Shown: positions 35,823 through 48,154 of the stretch, in pieces | Position numbering within the stretch: position 1 is the first letter of the stretch | Layout of the letters: every line of letters begins with the position of its first letter | Source: Neurospora intermedia | Lineage: Eukaryota; Ascomycota; Sordariomycetes; Sordariales; Sordariaceae | Length of the DNA: 64,000 nt | Assembly: GCA_037102815.1 (NCBI GenBank) | Contig: BTPP01000001.1 | Span: 149,001 to 213,000 of the forward strand | Direction: 5' to 3' | Translations under genes and position numbers: made by a program | Notes under the pieces: generated by a model | The model's input: only the letters and a program-made list of their open reading frames with translations | What the model was told of the DNA's origin: nothing | Database searches by the model: none

Positions 35823-36655
35823 TAGACCTGCGTGTCGTTGTGCTCAAACACAAGACCGTTGGAAAAGAAAACACGGGATGGATCTTGAGCGGCTGGATAG
35901 GGCTGATATATCAGCCCACGTACTTGCTCAGATTGTGACCAGTCGAATGTACAAGCACGTTATGCTTCGATCTACAAATACATATGACGACATCCACCAC
36001 CGCGAGGATCAGACGATGAACCAGATGAACCACAAGCACGGGCATGGGTTAGGGTCAGGGTCTAAGGGCAGGGTTAAAGTCAGGGTCAGCAAGGTATAGC
36101 CCAGCAGACATGGCAGGCAATCTTGGTCGAGTTCGAACCGCGAAGTATTCAGCTAGGCGTCTGTGCGCCAAAAGAACATTGCCTTTTTCCTACAATGAGG
36201 ACAAATGCCACATCGACGTACTCGTCGATGAACCGGTCAATGTCGCATGTCAGCCATGTTCTGCCACTGTTGCACAATCGCATCAAAACGCAAGGTCAGC
36301 AGCGGTTCGTGAAAAGGCATCTGTGCGACAACGCCCAGTTAATGTTTACGATCCACCTAAACCACCAGCCCCTCTATCGATCGTGAAAGAAGCCAAGAAG
36401 GGTCAGGGTTGGTAGGATGGTTTCCCAATTGCAAGCAGATTTGCCAGCCCTGAAAATCCAGCCAGGGTTAGCATGCGAGATCGGGGTTCATGTGTGCCCT
36501 TGGTTGTAGTAAAGGGGTGGAATTTCACGGGAAGGGTAAGGAACGGAAAAGTAAGGAAAGGTAAGGAAAAAATAAGGATTTTTTCCGCACGTGACTCAAC
36601 ATGTGACCTCATACCCCAGTTTTACACACATATGGTGTGTAAATCTGGTATCTAA
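35823..36655. other. 3' flank with degenerate telomere-like stretch
   Basis: No gene supported. 36045-36099 is a degenerate run of GGGTTA/GGGTCA-like units on the + strand. 36520-36590 has repeated AAGGTAAGGAAA units. The short open frames here show no domain. Confidence 0.5.
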
Positions 36656-38800
36656 GGCCACATTCTGTATCAAAATACCGCATAAATTATTCAATATCCA
36701 AGCAAATATCAATTAAACTAGCTAAATCTAATAGTCTTTTCTACCCACATTTCGATACCCATAATATTCAATACTATAACTATAGTAGTTAATCCTTATT
36801 TAATACAATGGGATTGTCCTCTTACATTTCTATATATAGCCGATCCTTTAGTTCGTTAAAGAATTCTTATCTTTGCGCTTCTAATAGTACTATAAAGGGA
36901 ATATAGTTCTCATTAAGAACTTTATAGTTTATAAAGATAAATATCGCTATATCTATCTTATTAATTATTATATAATTACGTAATAGTCCTTCGATATAGT
37001 TTATTATTAAAAAAGTACGTTTAGAAGGTATACTATTAACTGGCGCTTATAGTAGTCTAATGGCTATTTGCTAGAGCTTATTACCCTTTATACAGTAGTA
37101 AGTCTAAAAAGTAATAAGTTAGAAGTTAAACTACTATATTGGTCGTTGCTAAGTAAATATCCCTTCTCTAATTAAATAGAGTAAGAATTCGTTAATTAGT
37201 TTACAATTATTAATATTAGTAGACTAGTTATATTGGTTTATAAAAGTATAGATTTGGGGTATGACTTTTAGAATAGTTGGCTAGATCTATTGAACTTATA
37301 CCCCTATATTATTTAGTAAAATAAAGTATACTAGCCAGTTTATAGGAGTTAACTACTTATTCCTCCTTATAGTATAAATAATTATAAGCGACTCCTAATT
37401 GTATAGTATAATACTACGCTAAAATAATTACTAAACTTACTAAATATTAATCTATTTAGGGATAATGTAACCGACTATTACTCTATTAGATTCTAATATA
37501 CGTTGAGCCTTATAAATTGGTTGTATAAAGCGTTCAAGAATATTGAGAGTATATTAGAAGTTAATATTCTCGATAATAGCCAGTACGTTATTAAATTTAA
37601 TTAATTACTCGTTATTATCGCCAACGGGGGGGACGTCGTTAGGTATAATATTTTACCAAATATTATTGCGGGTATTACGTATAAAAGCGATTAAGGTATA
37701 CTTTACCTTCTATATAGAGAGTATAGATTAGTACTATAAACCCTAGTAAATAATTATACTACTAGACGTTAAATATATATATTAATATATATAAATAAAA
37801 GATAAGAGAGGGTAACTTACGTAAATAATATAGTTACCAGCTTATATAGCTCTATTAGTATATAGATTCGTAGTTTTAATAATTGGAGTTTAGAGGTTTT
37901 AAAGAAGGTTACTAATTAGCTAACACTATTAACAATTAATTTAAACGGTTCGATACTTAGTATATCTTTAATAAATAATTGGAAGCTATATAAATTATAT
38001 AATATAGGGAAGGTATACTTCAACTAGTCTATTTTATATAGAGTCTTATTGGTAAGCCGGGCGCCGCTATATATATTAGTTACAAAATTCGTAATTTTTG
38101 CCTAGTAATTTTGAATAATAATACCGGCTTCTATATAAACTAATTAGGCAATATTAGTAGCAATATACTCTATATTACTAATATAAACGTTCTTTTAGTA
38201 AAATAAAGTTTTATTATTGATATAAATTAAGATATTGAGTATACGACGGCTAGTATAGTTATTAAATTCGTTAAAAACGATACTAATATATATTACCCTA
38301 TTAAGCTTATTTATTACAACTTCCCTAATTTGCTTATAGATCTTAGGGAGGTATACGTTTATAATATTACGGCGGTATAGTAGAGTATACGCTAGGTTGA
38401 CCGATTAGAATAGTACCTTTATTTTTGGGGTATTTAGGGTACTAAATGGCTTGCCCCTATATAGTATAGCTCTAGCTATAAAGAGGTTATTATACTCTAT
38501 TTACTAGGGTATTAGTATTAGAGTATATTATTTAATATCTTTGTTATTAACGATTTACTAGTTGATCTAGTATTGTTAGTAAACAACGTAGGTTTATAGA
38601 TGCTCCCTTATACGGGTAATGTTAGTTCGCTGGAGCTAATTATAGAATCGGTACTTCGTATTTTAGGTTCGGTTATTAGGGCAGTTACAGAGTTCGAAAT
38701 ACCGGTAAATCACTTAATTTCGTACGGGAGGCATCGTAAAGGTATTGCGACGGCTTCAAGCATTCGAATGCGCTTGGAATCGTGTAGTTTGGTAGTTAAA
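36656..38800 (-). pseudogene. hAT-like transposase relic in a RIP island
   Basis: Sharp-edged AT-rich island. Minus-strand translation past RIP stops gives ATNIAQLVYIEAGIII, then YSGARLTNKTLYKIDQLKYT, then YNLYSFQLFIKDIL (about 37980-38030) and LVTFFKTSKLQLLKLR. This resembles the (C.SH..QL.IKDIL)...(FFR.S..QL.KLR) part of hAT/DUF659 transposases, with Cys to Tyr and His to Tyr as RIP would give. Ends, TIRs and the catalytic core were not resolved. Confidence 0.45.
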
Positions 38801-41800
38801 TGAAAGAGTGACTGGCGATGGGGGATGTGGCAGTTGGGGGAGGATTCTGTGTGTGGGTGCACAGACCGTCTTTTTCAAACGAAAATTTCGAAATTTTTAG
38901 AAAATTGATAATTTCGGGAATTTTCTTATTTTTTCAGAAAATGACCATCACTACTTGGTTGTGATCTACCAGGACACGCAGGGACAGACAGACAGGCTGC
39001 CGACGGAACGGGAGCAAGGGGCAAGCCACAGGGCCAGGTGTTGGTGATAGGTGTCTGCGAGAGAAGTGCAGTGCAGTGCAGGCCTTGCGAGTCACAAGGG
39101 CTTGCAAGCACTCCCGTTCTTGACATCCTGCTCAAGTTTCACGACAATGACTCGGTAGTAACCACTTCGGCTTGTCTGTACGCTCTCTCGTCCTGTACCC
39201 TGATCTTGTCCCAGTTCAACTAGGTCGGTAGGGGAGAAGGAAGCCCTGTCCTCAGGTCCTGCTTTGTCAAGGCCGATATGACTTGGTCGCACGCTGTCCG
39301 TGGCACCCGTGAACTGGTCATTGTCGATTCCGAGTCATCGTCAGATTGGGAAGATCCAGCATAAGAAGAATGCAGATAGCCATAGACCTGACAAACCAGT
39401 GCGGTATTGTGCGCTTGTCCTCGGGCAGCCAACCTTGATACCGGAAGTTGCTTCCCTCCCGTTACAACGGTTGTGTGTAACACACGAAGGAGTCGAGATG
39501 ATGGTATGTAAGCCCCATGGTTCTGGTGTGGTACCTTTCTCGATAAAACGGGGCGGCACGACACTTGCGAAGTGACTACGTCCTACTACACCAGACCCGA
39601 CCCGGCCCGACAATATTCGGGCGCGCTGGCAGGCGGGATGCAGTATCTATGCAAGAAAGCTCTGCTTCCTGCTCAACGGGTAAGACGCACACTACCCTAA
39701 GCAGCACTGCACATCAAGGATGCCGGTATGCAGGGAGCAAGCCTCATCTGCCTGTATCCCTACCCAAATTGCCCTTGCTGCCCTTGTTGCTTTCGTCTGG
39801 TGGCTGCGAATCGATGCATGTAAATCGATGTGATACAGACGGGACGAGAACGACAAAGTTCGATGCCCATCTCTCGTCGTGCGAAAACCCAAAAAGAACA
39901 AGCCAACAGGATGACAAATGATGGAACTTTCCGAAGCTTTCCCGATTGCGCTGGCGGTGATGCTGTCGGAAGAATTGCGCTTGCTTGCATTGTTTGCGAT
40001 ACTTTGGTAACCGTTAACCTTCCGAGTTCGTATCATTTGTGCGAGTATGCGAGAGAATTGGGAAGGGGGGAGGGAGGGAGAGCTTCATAATGAGCTTTCC
40101 GTCTTTTGAGGCTTTCAAGTTCTGTGTCCCCCTTGCGGTGTGTACACCCCCAGTCTTCGGAAAAGTTGTACTATCTGGGTAATCCGATGTCCCCTCGTTC
40201 ATGTCGTTCATGTCTCCAGAGCTGAGGCAACGTTGAAAGGTCATCATGAAGTTGATCATGGCGGGGCAAAAAGGAGTTACACATGTACAAGCTAACTAGT
40301 GTAGCTGATAGCAACGCTACCTAGGTGAGGCGCGCTAAACAAAGCTAACAAGCTTCTTTTTAGGGCGCAGATAGGGCCCTGTCTTCGATCGGAATTTCTT
40401 TCCTCTTTCGTCTTCTCGGATAGGAAATGTGTTGATGCTGTTAGTGCAGAGCGGTGCAAAAGGACCCTCTGAAAGTCGAGAAGCGAACAAATCATGCCAA
40501 ACTTTAGCGCCGGAACACGTTCCGCCAGGGGTGGGTGCTTAACTGTTTACTCTGACCGCAAAGAAACCTACAACCTCACTCTATCGGACAGAATTTCCTA
40601 CCTTGTCGAACCATGACTGTCAACCTCCCTTGTGATGCGAACCATTTTTTTTCTTCTGTACTTTCCATCCGCACTCCACTTCATATTCCTACCCGATCAA
40701 CGGACAAACAAAAATGGAACCGAAGTAACAAAACAAAACAGCCCTACCCAGCAAGCACTTATCCACAACCTTTTTTTTTTTCTCCAATCTCACCAACCTC
40801 CCAGTGTTCCCCATGCCTTGAACCTTGGACACACAAACACCAGGTGTAGACGCAACTCGCGCTCACGACGCTGACATATCATTACGTCCCGCCAGTCTGG
40901 TTACAGATAAGCCCTCCTTCATCAGACCGCAAGCCCATGACAGGCCCGTTGTTAGCTGGTTGTATGAGAAAGGAAATATTCGCCTGTGAGAAAAGAACGG
41001 AGATGGTGGAGAACAAAGAGTAACTACAGGCTGTGTCCTCTCCTTCGAGAAAGAGATAAACAACAGAAGTGGATATCGGCGTACGATCTTGGTTCCAGTC
41101 GTGCCATCGAAGCTGACTTTCAGTCCTAGATGGGGGGTCTTACTTGGATCTCCTCGATCTTTAAGACGTTTCAACAGGTGCCCTTATCCTGTAGCTATCT
41201 ACCTACCAACCGGGATATAACATATACACACCGTCTAACCTGCCTGTTCCACCTGGATCAACCCCAGACTTCTTCCAAGACTTCCTTCCAAGGGTAGCCG
41301 CGCCGAACGGGTACTGGAAGCCGGGATGCTGCTGTTCCAACCCACTTCCTTTCTCCATGTCTTGTTCCATTTCCATCGGCCTAGGCTAGCTGCTCGATCC
41401 ACAAACCGGGCGGGATCCTTCCGGGAACCCCCAGTCCATCTTGCACTGGCCTGGCGGCTCCGCCCAACAGCTATACACTAGGCTACTGACATCCAACCAT
41501 CCCGATCCGGCCAGAGATAGGAGCCCGAGTCTGGTATCGGCGGTGCGGTGGGATGTGGGTAGGATGGTATCAAACCGATTATCGTTCGTGCCTAGTTGGG
41601 TTGCGTTGACAGTGGAACATCCCATCCTCCATGTCAGACAGTCTGGCTCGACTCCATCCGTCGAGATCAGAATAGGAAAGAGTGCGCGGTAGGGTAGGTA
41701 GTAGTGGCATTGGATGGAGCTAAAAGTCTGTTGACTAACTGTACGCATAAAGAGAGGCAAACTTACGACTAGTGGTCACTTGAAAGATATAAAGAGGGCA

Positions 41801-41909
41801 TGTGCTCTCCTCTTTCGAAGTGATTTTCGCTTTTTGGATAATAAGAAACTCATCATCAACACACGACCGACCACAGTTACTCAACCTTTGGCTTGGAGAA
41901 CCTTGATAG
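38801..41909. other. Long intergenic region, no gene supported
   Basis: Normal base composition. Many short open frames on both strands overlap each other, and none has a domain, codon bias or consistent splice sites. 38880-38945 is an A/T-rich block of TTTCGAAA-like palindromes. The last part is C/T-rich, as expected upstream of the inositol oxygenase gene. Confidence 0.5.
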
Positions 41910-41977
41910 GTAAGTGTGCACGAAGATGGTACTTTACGCCGAACACATGGTCTTTGTATACTGACCTCGTCATACAG
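41910..41977 (+). other. Probable 5' UTR intron of the inositol oxygenase gene
   Basis: GTAAGTG donor, CTGACC branch-like site and TACAG acceptor, 68 bp long, ending 166 bp before the start codon. It has the size and signals of introns in this window and no ATG-initiated coding frame needs it. Confidence 0.55.
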
Positions 41978-42143
41978 ATTCGAAAAGCATAAGAACGGCC
42001 TACTTCCCCTCTTGAGATATCTACCTTGCCTGCTCTCTTGCATCATCAAGAAGATCAACTTGATATTCCTGTCACGAACATCTTCATCTTACCTTCCTCT
42101 TCGACGTCACCTCTCAACACCTACCAAGTCAATTCCCGTCAAG

Positions 42144-43287
42144 ATGGCCCCCTCAGCCACCTACCCCATCGTCAGCAGCACGCACTCGGGCGCCGACCTC
42201 GAAGCCATCTCCGACGCCGTCGACGAGATCAACGTCCTCAAATTTAAAGCCGCCCAACAAGTCACCGAGATTCTCAACGACAACAACAACAACTCCTCTG
42301 TCCCATCTTCTCCCACCTCCGAATCCTCCTCCACCACCACCCATGAAGAAGAAGAAGAAGAAGAAGAAGAAGAAGAAGCAGACCTCGGCGACTTCGACAC
42401 TCCCTCCCACTTCGACTCTACAAAGGACCACTCCCGCTTCCGGCAATACACCACCGCCGAATCCCGCGTACTCAACTTCTACACCGAACAACACACCAAG
42501 CAAACCGTCTCGCACAACCTCGCCGCTCGCGCCCACTTCAACTCGCCCGATCGTAAGCGCCCCGAGATGACCATCTGGCAAGCCATCGAGTGCTTAAACA
42601 CTTTAATCGACGAATCCGATCCCGACACGGAACTCAGCCAGATCCAGCACCTGCTGCAGTCAGCCGAAGCAATCAGACGCGACGGCAAGCCGCGGTGGAT
42701 GCAGCTTGTAGGACTCATTCACGACTTGGGCAAGTTGATGCTTTTCTTCGAGTTGGCTTCGGGGCAGTGGGACGTAGTCGGCGACTCGTTCCCTGTCGGA
42801 TGCAAGTTCAGCGAAAAGTGTATTTTGCATGAGAGCTTCAGTGCGAATCCGGATTCGGGACATGCGGTGTATAGTACCGAGCATGGGATTTATGCCCCCG
42901 GGTGCGGGATTGAGAATCTGATGATGAGTTGGGGCCATGATGAGTATTTGTATCAGGTGGTGAAGGATCAGAGTACGATTCCGAGGGAAGGGCTGGCGAT
43001 GATTCGGTTTCATAGTTTTTATCCGTGGCATCGCGAGGAGGCGTACGGGTGGGCGATGAAGGAGGGGGATGAGGAGTTGAGGAGGGCGGTGAGGGCGTTT
43101 AATCCGTATGATCTCTATTCGAAGAGTGATGAGCCGGTGGATGTGGAGGCTGTTAAGGTGAGTTTTTCTTTTTTTTTTTCCCTACTTGGGATAAAAGAAG
43201 GAGAAAAGATGCTAACGATGAGATGGACAGCCTTACTACATGGAGTTGATTGATGAGTTCTTCCCGAACAAGGTCATCAAGTGGTAG
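42144..43287 (+). CDS. myo-Inositol oxygenase (MIOX)
   Basis: Two exons, 42144-43157 and 43231-43287, with a 73-bp intron (GTGAGT...CTAAC...ACAG); 356 residues. It should oxidise myo-inositol to D-glucuronate with a di-iron centre in the cytosol. Family residues are present: the HD pair in LVGLIHDLGK (H193, D194), the H in MSWGHDEY (H265), the H in RFHSFYPWH (H290) and the D in NPYDLYSK (D323). The terminal exon supplies PYYMELIDEFFP and ends in KVIKW, as in other MIOX proteins. The Kozak context is good (CAAGATGG). The fungal-type N-terminal extension contains 11 consecutive Glu residues from a GAA microsatellite (42345-42377) that may vary between strains. Confidence 0.95.
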
Positions 43288-45800
43288 ACGACCGAGACCA
43301 CAATCACGACGACAGAAACACCGTCACTTGCGACGATTTCGAAGAAGCGGCACTTTGGCACCAAAAACCGGCCCTTTTGGGCGACGGTGTAACGGCACGA
43401 GTTAACGGCGACATGCACCTTTCTTTACCTTTTGTTTTCCTCTTGTCGTGGTCATTCATGTTTATGTCACGGCGTCATGGCGTCACGGTGTTGTTAGACA
43501 CGCATTGACCTGCGATGCGTTTCATTTCCTTCCTCCCACTTAGAGGTAGAATCTGGTTCTTGCCGTTGGATTTGTGTATCATCGCATCCATCAGGCACAG
43601 CGATGTTATTTCCTTTTTCAGTTCAGTACCTACCCGTACTTGACTGATCCGTCCCAGTCGGAGGCTTGTCGCGCCATAGGAAGCGGCTGATGAATAGAAC
43701 CAAGCGTTGATTTTTCAAGTATGCTTTTCGTGCTGGACACTCGTCGCTTGTCATGGACTGTGCCAGTGGCGATTGTGGTGCTCGCCATTAGCCTATAATC
43801 GCCCGCTTGGTGCTCCGTGAATCTGGCGAACATTCGCGCTCAGCAAAGAGCGCAGATTAATCAAGTGGATCAAGCCCTCCTCTATGTCCTTCCATGGACA
43901 ATCTTGACGTCGTAGACTCCAGAGTCCAGACATTCACCCCATGTCATGCCTAATACACGCTCAAAAGGTGACTTCCTTCCCCGCACCGGATGCTTAACTG
44001 CCTGCCATTGTTTTGGCCAAGTGAAGCAGCACGACCACTTGGTCCACGTCTCTGCTCAGTCGAGCCAGCTCATTTTTACAAAGCTTGGTCAACCCCATTC
44101 CTCAATCCATCCGTTCCCAGCTCAACAGCTTCAGCCCCCCAATCACAACCATAGAGCCCGGCATCGGACAACTCAACTTCTTATCTCAACGGGATTGACG
44201 GCCCTGATTTGCAAGCGAATCTCTTATTTCCGTCTCGCTGCCTGTACATGGGCAACTTTCCTACCAAAGTAGGTAAGTAGCACCAAGTGTCTCGGATACG
44301 GAAAGCCAGTGCCACATTGCACCCTATACCCGTGCCACGCCGTCGGCTTGAGTCGGCACTCAACCCTCCTTTCCGGACCAACTACGGTATATGGACAACG
44401 AGCCTGGTCCTACTTCTAGTGCCGAGGTCCGCGTTGAGTACAAAAAGAGGCTAATGCAGGAACAATGCCCGAGGAGACACAGGTACAGGAGGGGTAAAGG
44501 GGGAGATGACCACTTGGTAGTTCCACGCTGGTGAATACCTACCTCTACATCTTCGTAGTGATCCTTTTAAGGGTCACAAACTCTGATCAAGTACGTAGGC
44601 TGGCCGCCGTCGTCCTCGTTGACTGTGCTTCGGACTCCGGTTTCGTCGGTCGGTCAACTTGGAGCCAGCAAGATGAGGATGTTCATAATCGCGTCTAAGG
44701 TTCGTAACTTTACCGTCCTACCCAGCGATTTGTACAGACAAGTGCCATTTTCTCTTGCCTCTCCCGCTCCTTCTGGTTGTTCGTGTCGGCGTCGCACGAC
44801 GAGTTGCAAATGGGAACCCAGCCCGTTTTCTTCCCGCTTTCGAGATTCTTGCTATTACGGCGGAGGCGGCCGTCACCCATGCTTTGCTTCCTGGAGGAGA
44901 AATCCGCCGGTGGTCTAACATTCCACAAGGTGCGTGGTCCTATCATTTGTTTTCGAGTGATCGGCAGATATCCCGTTGTCGCCAGAAAAAGCGATGGGGA
45001 TAAGGGGAGATGCTAGGACTGACGAACTGGGAAAGTCGCTACTGGACTTGGGTTGTTGTAGGGAGCCGAGTGCCAGCGCTGAATACGAGGGCATGTCGTG
45101 CAATTTAGTAGGTGAATGCAAAATGGGAAAGTTCGCCCGTTTGGAGAGCCGAGGGTTCGCGGAGAGGAGGACAGGCCAACGCTTTTTGGGAATGGCACTG
45201 GACTGGTGTCAATGCTCAGAAAAGGGCGCGCAGACGGTGCGGAGATAAACGCAGAAACTAGGTAGTACAGAGTCAGGGAAAGTAACCGATATCGGTGAAG
45301 AAAGTTCCTGAGGTGGTTCTGGTGCGCAGCATCATACTTAGTCAGTATTGGACAAGAAGGTTCGAGTAGACGGGAAGAGTTGCGAACTTACCTTTACTGG
45401 GATTGAAACTGCAAATATCGGGACATTATCAAAATATGGTCGAGCAAAAGAGGAGCAAAAAAGATGCCAGCTTTCCTGCCTGCGGTATCGAGAGGTGACC
45501 AGCCCCTCGTACTGCGGCGTACTAACTGAATGCAATGCCTTATATGGTGATTTCTGGGAGGACAAGTCGGACAGGCCATATTTGGGAGCAAGTCGCTTTA
45601 TCCACAACACAGAGATCTCCAAGACTCCTGCCGCGACTGGATAGGAACGTGTGGTCTCCCTTTAGGGCAAGTCCTGTGTAGCCGTTTCCGGAGTCTTGGA
45701 ATCCGCAATGCTATGATGGTAGTGTACTTGGGCGTCCCCTTTCCTGCTGACCATGGGCATGTAGACTTAGTTGCAGAAACCATATGGAGCGTGCACCTGA
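43288..45800. other. Intergenic region, no gene supported
   Basis: Downstream of the inositol oxygenase gene. Overlapping short frames on both strands lack domains and splice logic. I see no repeat or RNA gene until the tRNA-like unit at 45826. Confidence 0.45.
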
Positions 45801-45825
45801 AAAACTCGAAAGAATTTTTCCAACC

Positions 45826-45918
45826 AGAGCCCTGAACGGGGTTCGAACTCGTGGCCGAGACGTCGGTTGTCCAACCGGTGGCAACAGTTGAAAGCATTAC
45901 CAACTGAGCCACGGCTCT
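45826..45918 (-). tRNA. tRNA-like Pol III unit (possible pseudo-tRNA or SINE head)
   Basis: On the minus strand a near-perfect A box (TGGCTCAGTTGG) and B box (AGTTCGAACCC) lie at tRNA spacing. The 5' and 3' ends pair (AGAGCC / GGCTCT), and a T5 run follows about 20 nt downstream. The D stem and part of the T stem do not close. The middle is too long for a simple anticodon arm and contains CCGACGTCTCGG, which could be a long variable arm. GTT could fall at the anticodon position if there is a tiny intron. I therefore do not assign an isotype; a degenerate tRNA or tRNA-derived SINE fits as well. Confidence 0.45.
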
Positions 45919-46933
45919 TTGGAGCAGCGTTGGTACCAATCGTCCGGTAGAGAGGTAAGGAAAGAGTCCTTATCTAGCGCTTGCTGGACTCTGGGACACG
46001 GATGGTATGTGCGTTGCTGCTTTTGCCAGTGTTGGGCGGTTGTCGGGTGGCGGATGATGCAGGTTGTGATGCAGGTTGAGCTGCAGGTCTTGGTGTTGAA
46101 GTAAATGGGACTCCGGAGGTCCGGCGTGGCCCGGGCTCAGCTCGGCCGATGGATGCCGGCTGGGCAACAGTTTGCCGGCCGTTCACATGCCAGTGATCAG
46201 GAATGTCTGACTCATCTGTTCCTAAGGTAAACCCATAAGTGATAATATGCGCAGAAGGACCAAGGAAGAGCGTGGAGCTTGGCGAAATGAACATCGAGCA
46301 GCCATGCTATTGATGCCGCTCGAAAGCGGAGTAGCTCTGGGAGACGAGGGGTCACTCGCAGATTCTGAGACAAAGATGGCAGTTGAATTTTATGAGATGA
46401 CAATTGAAGAATAATCAAGAGTACCTAGATATGACACAAAACGACATCCTGACTTGTCGTCCTCGAAGCTGGTGATGGAGACTTCAATGATTTCGAGGTG
46501 AAGGGAACACTTCACGTGCTTGTGAAGTCGCGGTTGGTTGGCGAGGTTGGGTACGTACCTGCAAGTGTGGCCCGTGCACACCATTAGCGTCCTCCACGTG
46601 ATGACGTTCAACCCCGCAGTCCCACTAGGAAAACGACGCCAAGCGGGGCCCCAGATGCCGGCGGCATTCCACTTTCAACAACAACCCAACAACCATCACC
46701 AGGTCTCATGACAACCTTTACGGCAAGACTGCCTCATGATTAGTGTTGAACTAACGCTCGGAATAAACAGTTCTTGACAGCCTTTTTCTGCGGATGTGTT
46801 TCGTTCTGTAGGCCAAACACTACACAATACAATAAACAGACCATCCCTCCACCAACGACTTGTCTCAACCGCCACGACAAAGTATCACCAACCCATGAGG
46901 ACATCATAGACGACATCAGACATTTTCGCCAAC
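45919..46933. other. Intergenic region upstream of membrane protein gene
   Basis: No gene supported. The last 150 bp are rich in CAACC/ACAAC-type sequence typical of a fungal 5' UTR and end in a strong start context (CAACATGG). Confidence 0.45.
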
Positions 46934-48154
46934 ATGGACCCTCCAAGCCGTCCGCTCCCCCCAATTCATCACCTTAACCTTGAGTTGATTCTCATCCCCC
47001 CCATTCTCTTGGCCATCGCGACAGCCCTCAGTCTTTTCACACATTCCGACGCCGACCTGTACATGCTCTACTCGCAATGTCACTCCCACGCCCGCATCGA
47101 ATGGCTCTCTCGCGTTCCCCTGTTTGGTCCTCTCGCCTGCTTTCTTGTCACCTTCTTCCAAGAAGCTCTCCTCTCTCCGGTTCGCTCCAAAGGCATCATG
47201 TCTGTTATCCTCAGCTATGTCGCCGGTCTGCTGACCATCACCACGGTCGAGTCCTCTCGTATCTGTAATCAATCCGCCTTCTTCCTCGCCTTCCCCACCG
47301 CCACTTGGCTCATCTTTGACCTTGTTGGCGGCGCCCTAGTCTGGGAGATCGTCATCATTCCCGCCTTCTTTCACCGCGCAAAGGTTGTCATTCTAGCCCG
47401 TCGCCAGGGCACCACCACCTCCGAGGGTGAAGAAGCCGCCGAACCCGAGCTCATCCTCGGCGCCCCGCGCCACTTGTCCACTCTCGCCGAGTCGATTTCC
47501 ATCCCTGTGTCAATCGCAATCGGCTACATTCTCCCCTCGCTGCTCATCCTCCTCCTCCCGTCGGACAAAACCACCGTCCCCATTCTCATCTGGCTCTTCT
47601 TCCCTGTCTGGGTGTCCTTCCTCCACCAAGGTGTGCGCACCGCGCTCCTCCATGTGTTCAGAGACCACCCAACTTGGCCTAGACCCTTCCACCTCGAGAC
47701 CTCTCTTCTCCCGCTGGTTTTGACCTACGCTGCGCCTATCCTCCTGTCGCTGGCCTCGCACATCTACCTTATCGTCACGCTCTTCACCCACCCGCACGAC
47801 GATCGGAAGGAAATGACGCTTGCTACGACACGGTTCATCATGGTGAACATGGTCTTTGTCGGGCTGACGGTGTTGTACTGGGCGTTCATCGAGGCTGGAT
47901 GGCAGACGGCGATGGTGATGCTGGTGGTCACGGTGTTGGCGGGCCCGGGAGCGGGAGTATGTGTGGGGTGGATCTGGAGGGAAAGTGCGGTGGGGGTGGA
48001 TTGGATTGGACGGAGATTCGGACCAAGAGGCGCTGTTATTGCTGTCGCAGTGGGAGGAACCGGCTCAAGGAGAGGAAGTGATGGTGAGCGAGATGGAGAA
48101 AGGGGCCAGGAGGGTGGCAATGGACCGTCTGAAGAAACGCCGCTTTTGCGATAG
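46934..48154 (+). CDS. Multi-pass membrane protein, unknown function
   Basis: Single exon, 406 residues. Hydrophobic segments occur at roughly residues 17-35, 65-80, 90-105, 115-140, 185-215, 215-230, 255-280, 295-320 and 320-345, so about eight or nine membrane spans. There is a short polar N terminus and a charged Gly/Arg/Glu-rich C-terminal tail ending in TPLLR. The middle (VPLFGPLACFLVTFFQEALL and the spans after it) reminds me of the AtmA/PaxA-like fungal membrane proteins seen beside terpenoid genes, but no cluster enzymes are adjacent here. I would leave it as a hypothetical transmembrane protein. Start chosen at the first ATG, in good context. Confidence 0.75.
   Translation: MDPPSRPLPPIHHLNLELILIPPILLAIATALSLFTHSDADLYMLYSQCHSHARIEWLSRVPLFGPLACFLVTFFQEALLSPVRSKGIMSVILSYVAGLLTITTVESSRICNQSAFFLAFPTATWLIFDLVGGALVWEIVIIPAFFHRAKVVILARRQGTTTSEGEEAAEPELILGAPRHLSTLAESISIPVSIAIGYILPSLLILLLPSDKTTVPILIWLFFPVWVSFLHQGVRTALLHVFRDHPTWPRPFHLETSLLPLVLTYAAPILLSLASHIYLIVTLFTHPHDDRKEMTLATTRFIMVNMVFVGLTVLYWAFIEAGWQTAMVMLVVTVLAGPGAGVCVGWIWRESAVGVDWIGRRFGPRGAVIAVAVGGTGSRRGSDGERDGERGQEGGNGPSEETPLLR

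Noticed and set aside
39220-40090. Several overlapping 80-118-codon frames on both strands
   Set aside because: They overlap each other, lack domains and consistent splice signals, and look like chance frames in GC-balanced DNA.
42153-42581. Minus-strand poly-Phe frame opposite inositol oxygenase
   Set aside because: Antisense shadow of the Glu microsatellite and surrounding coding sequence.
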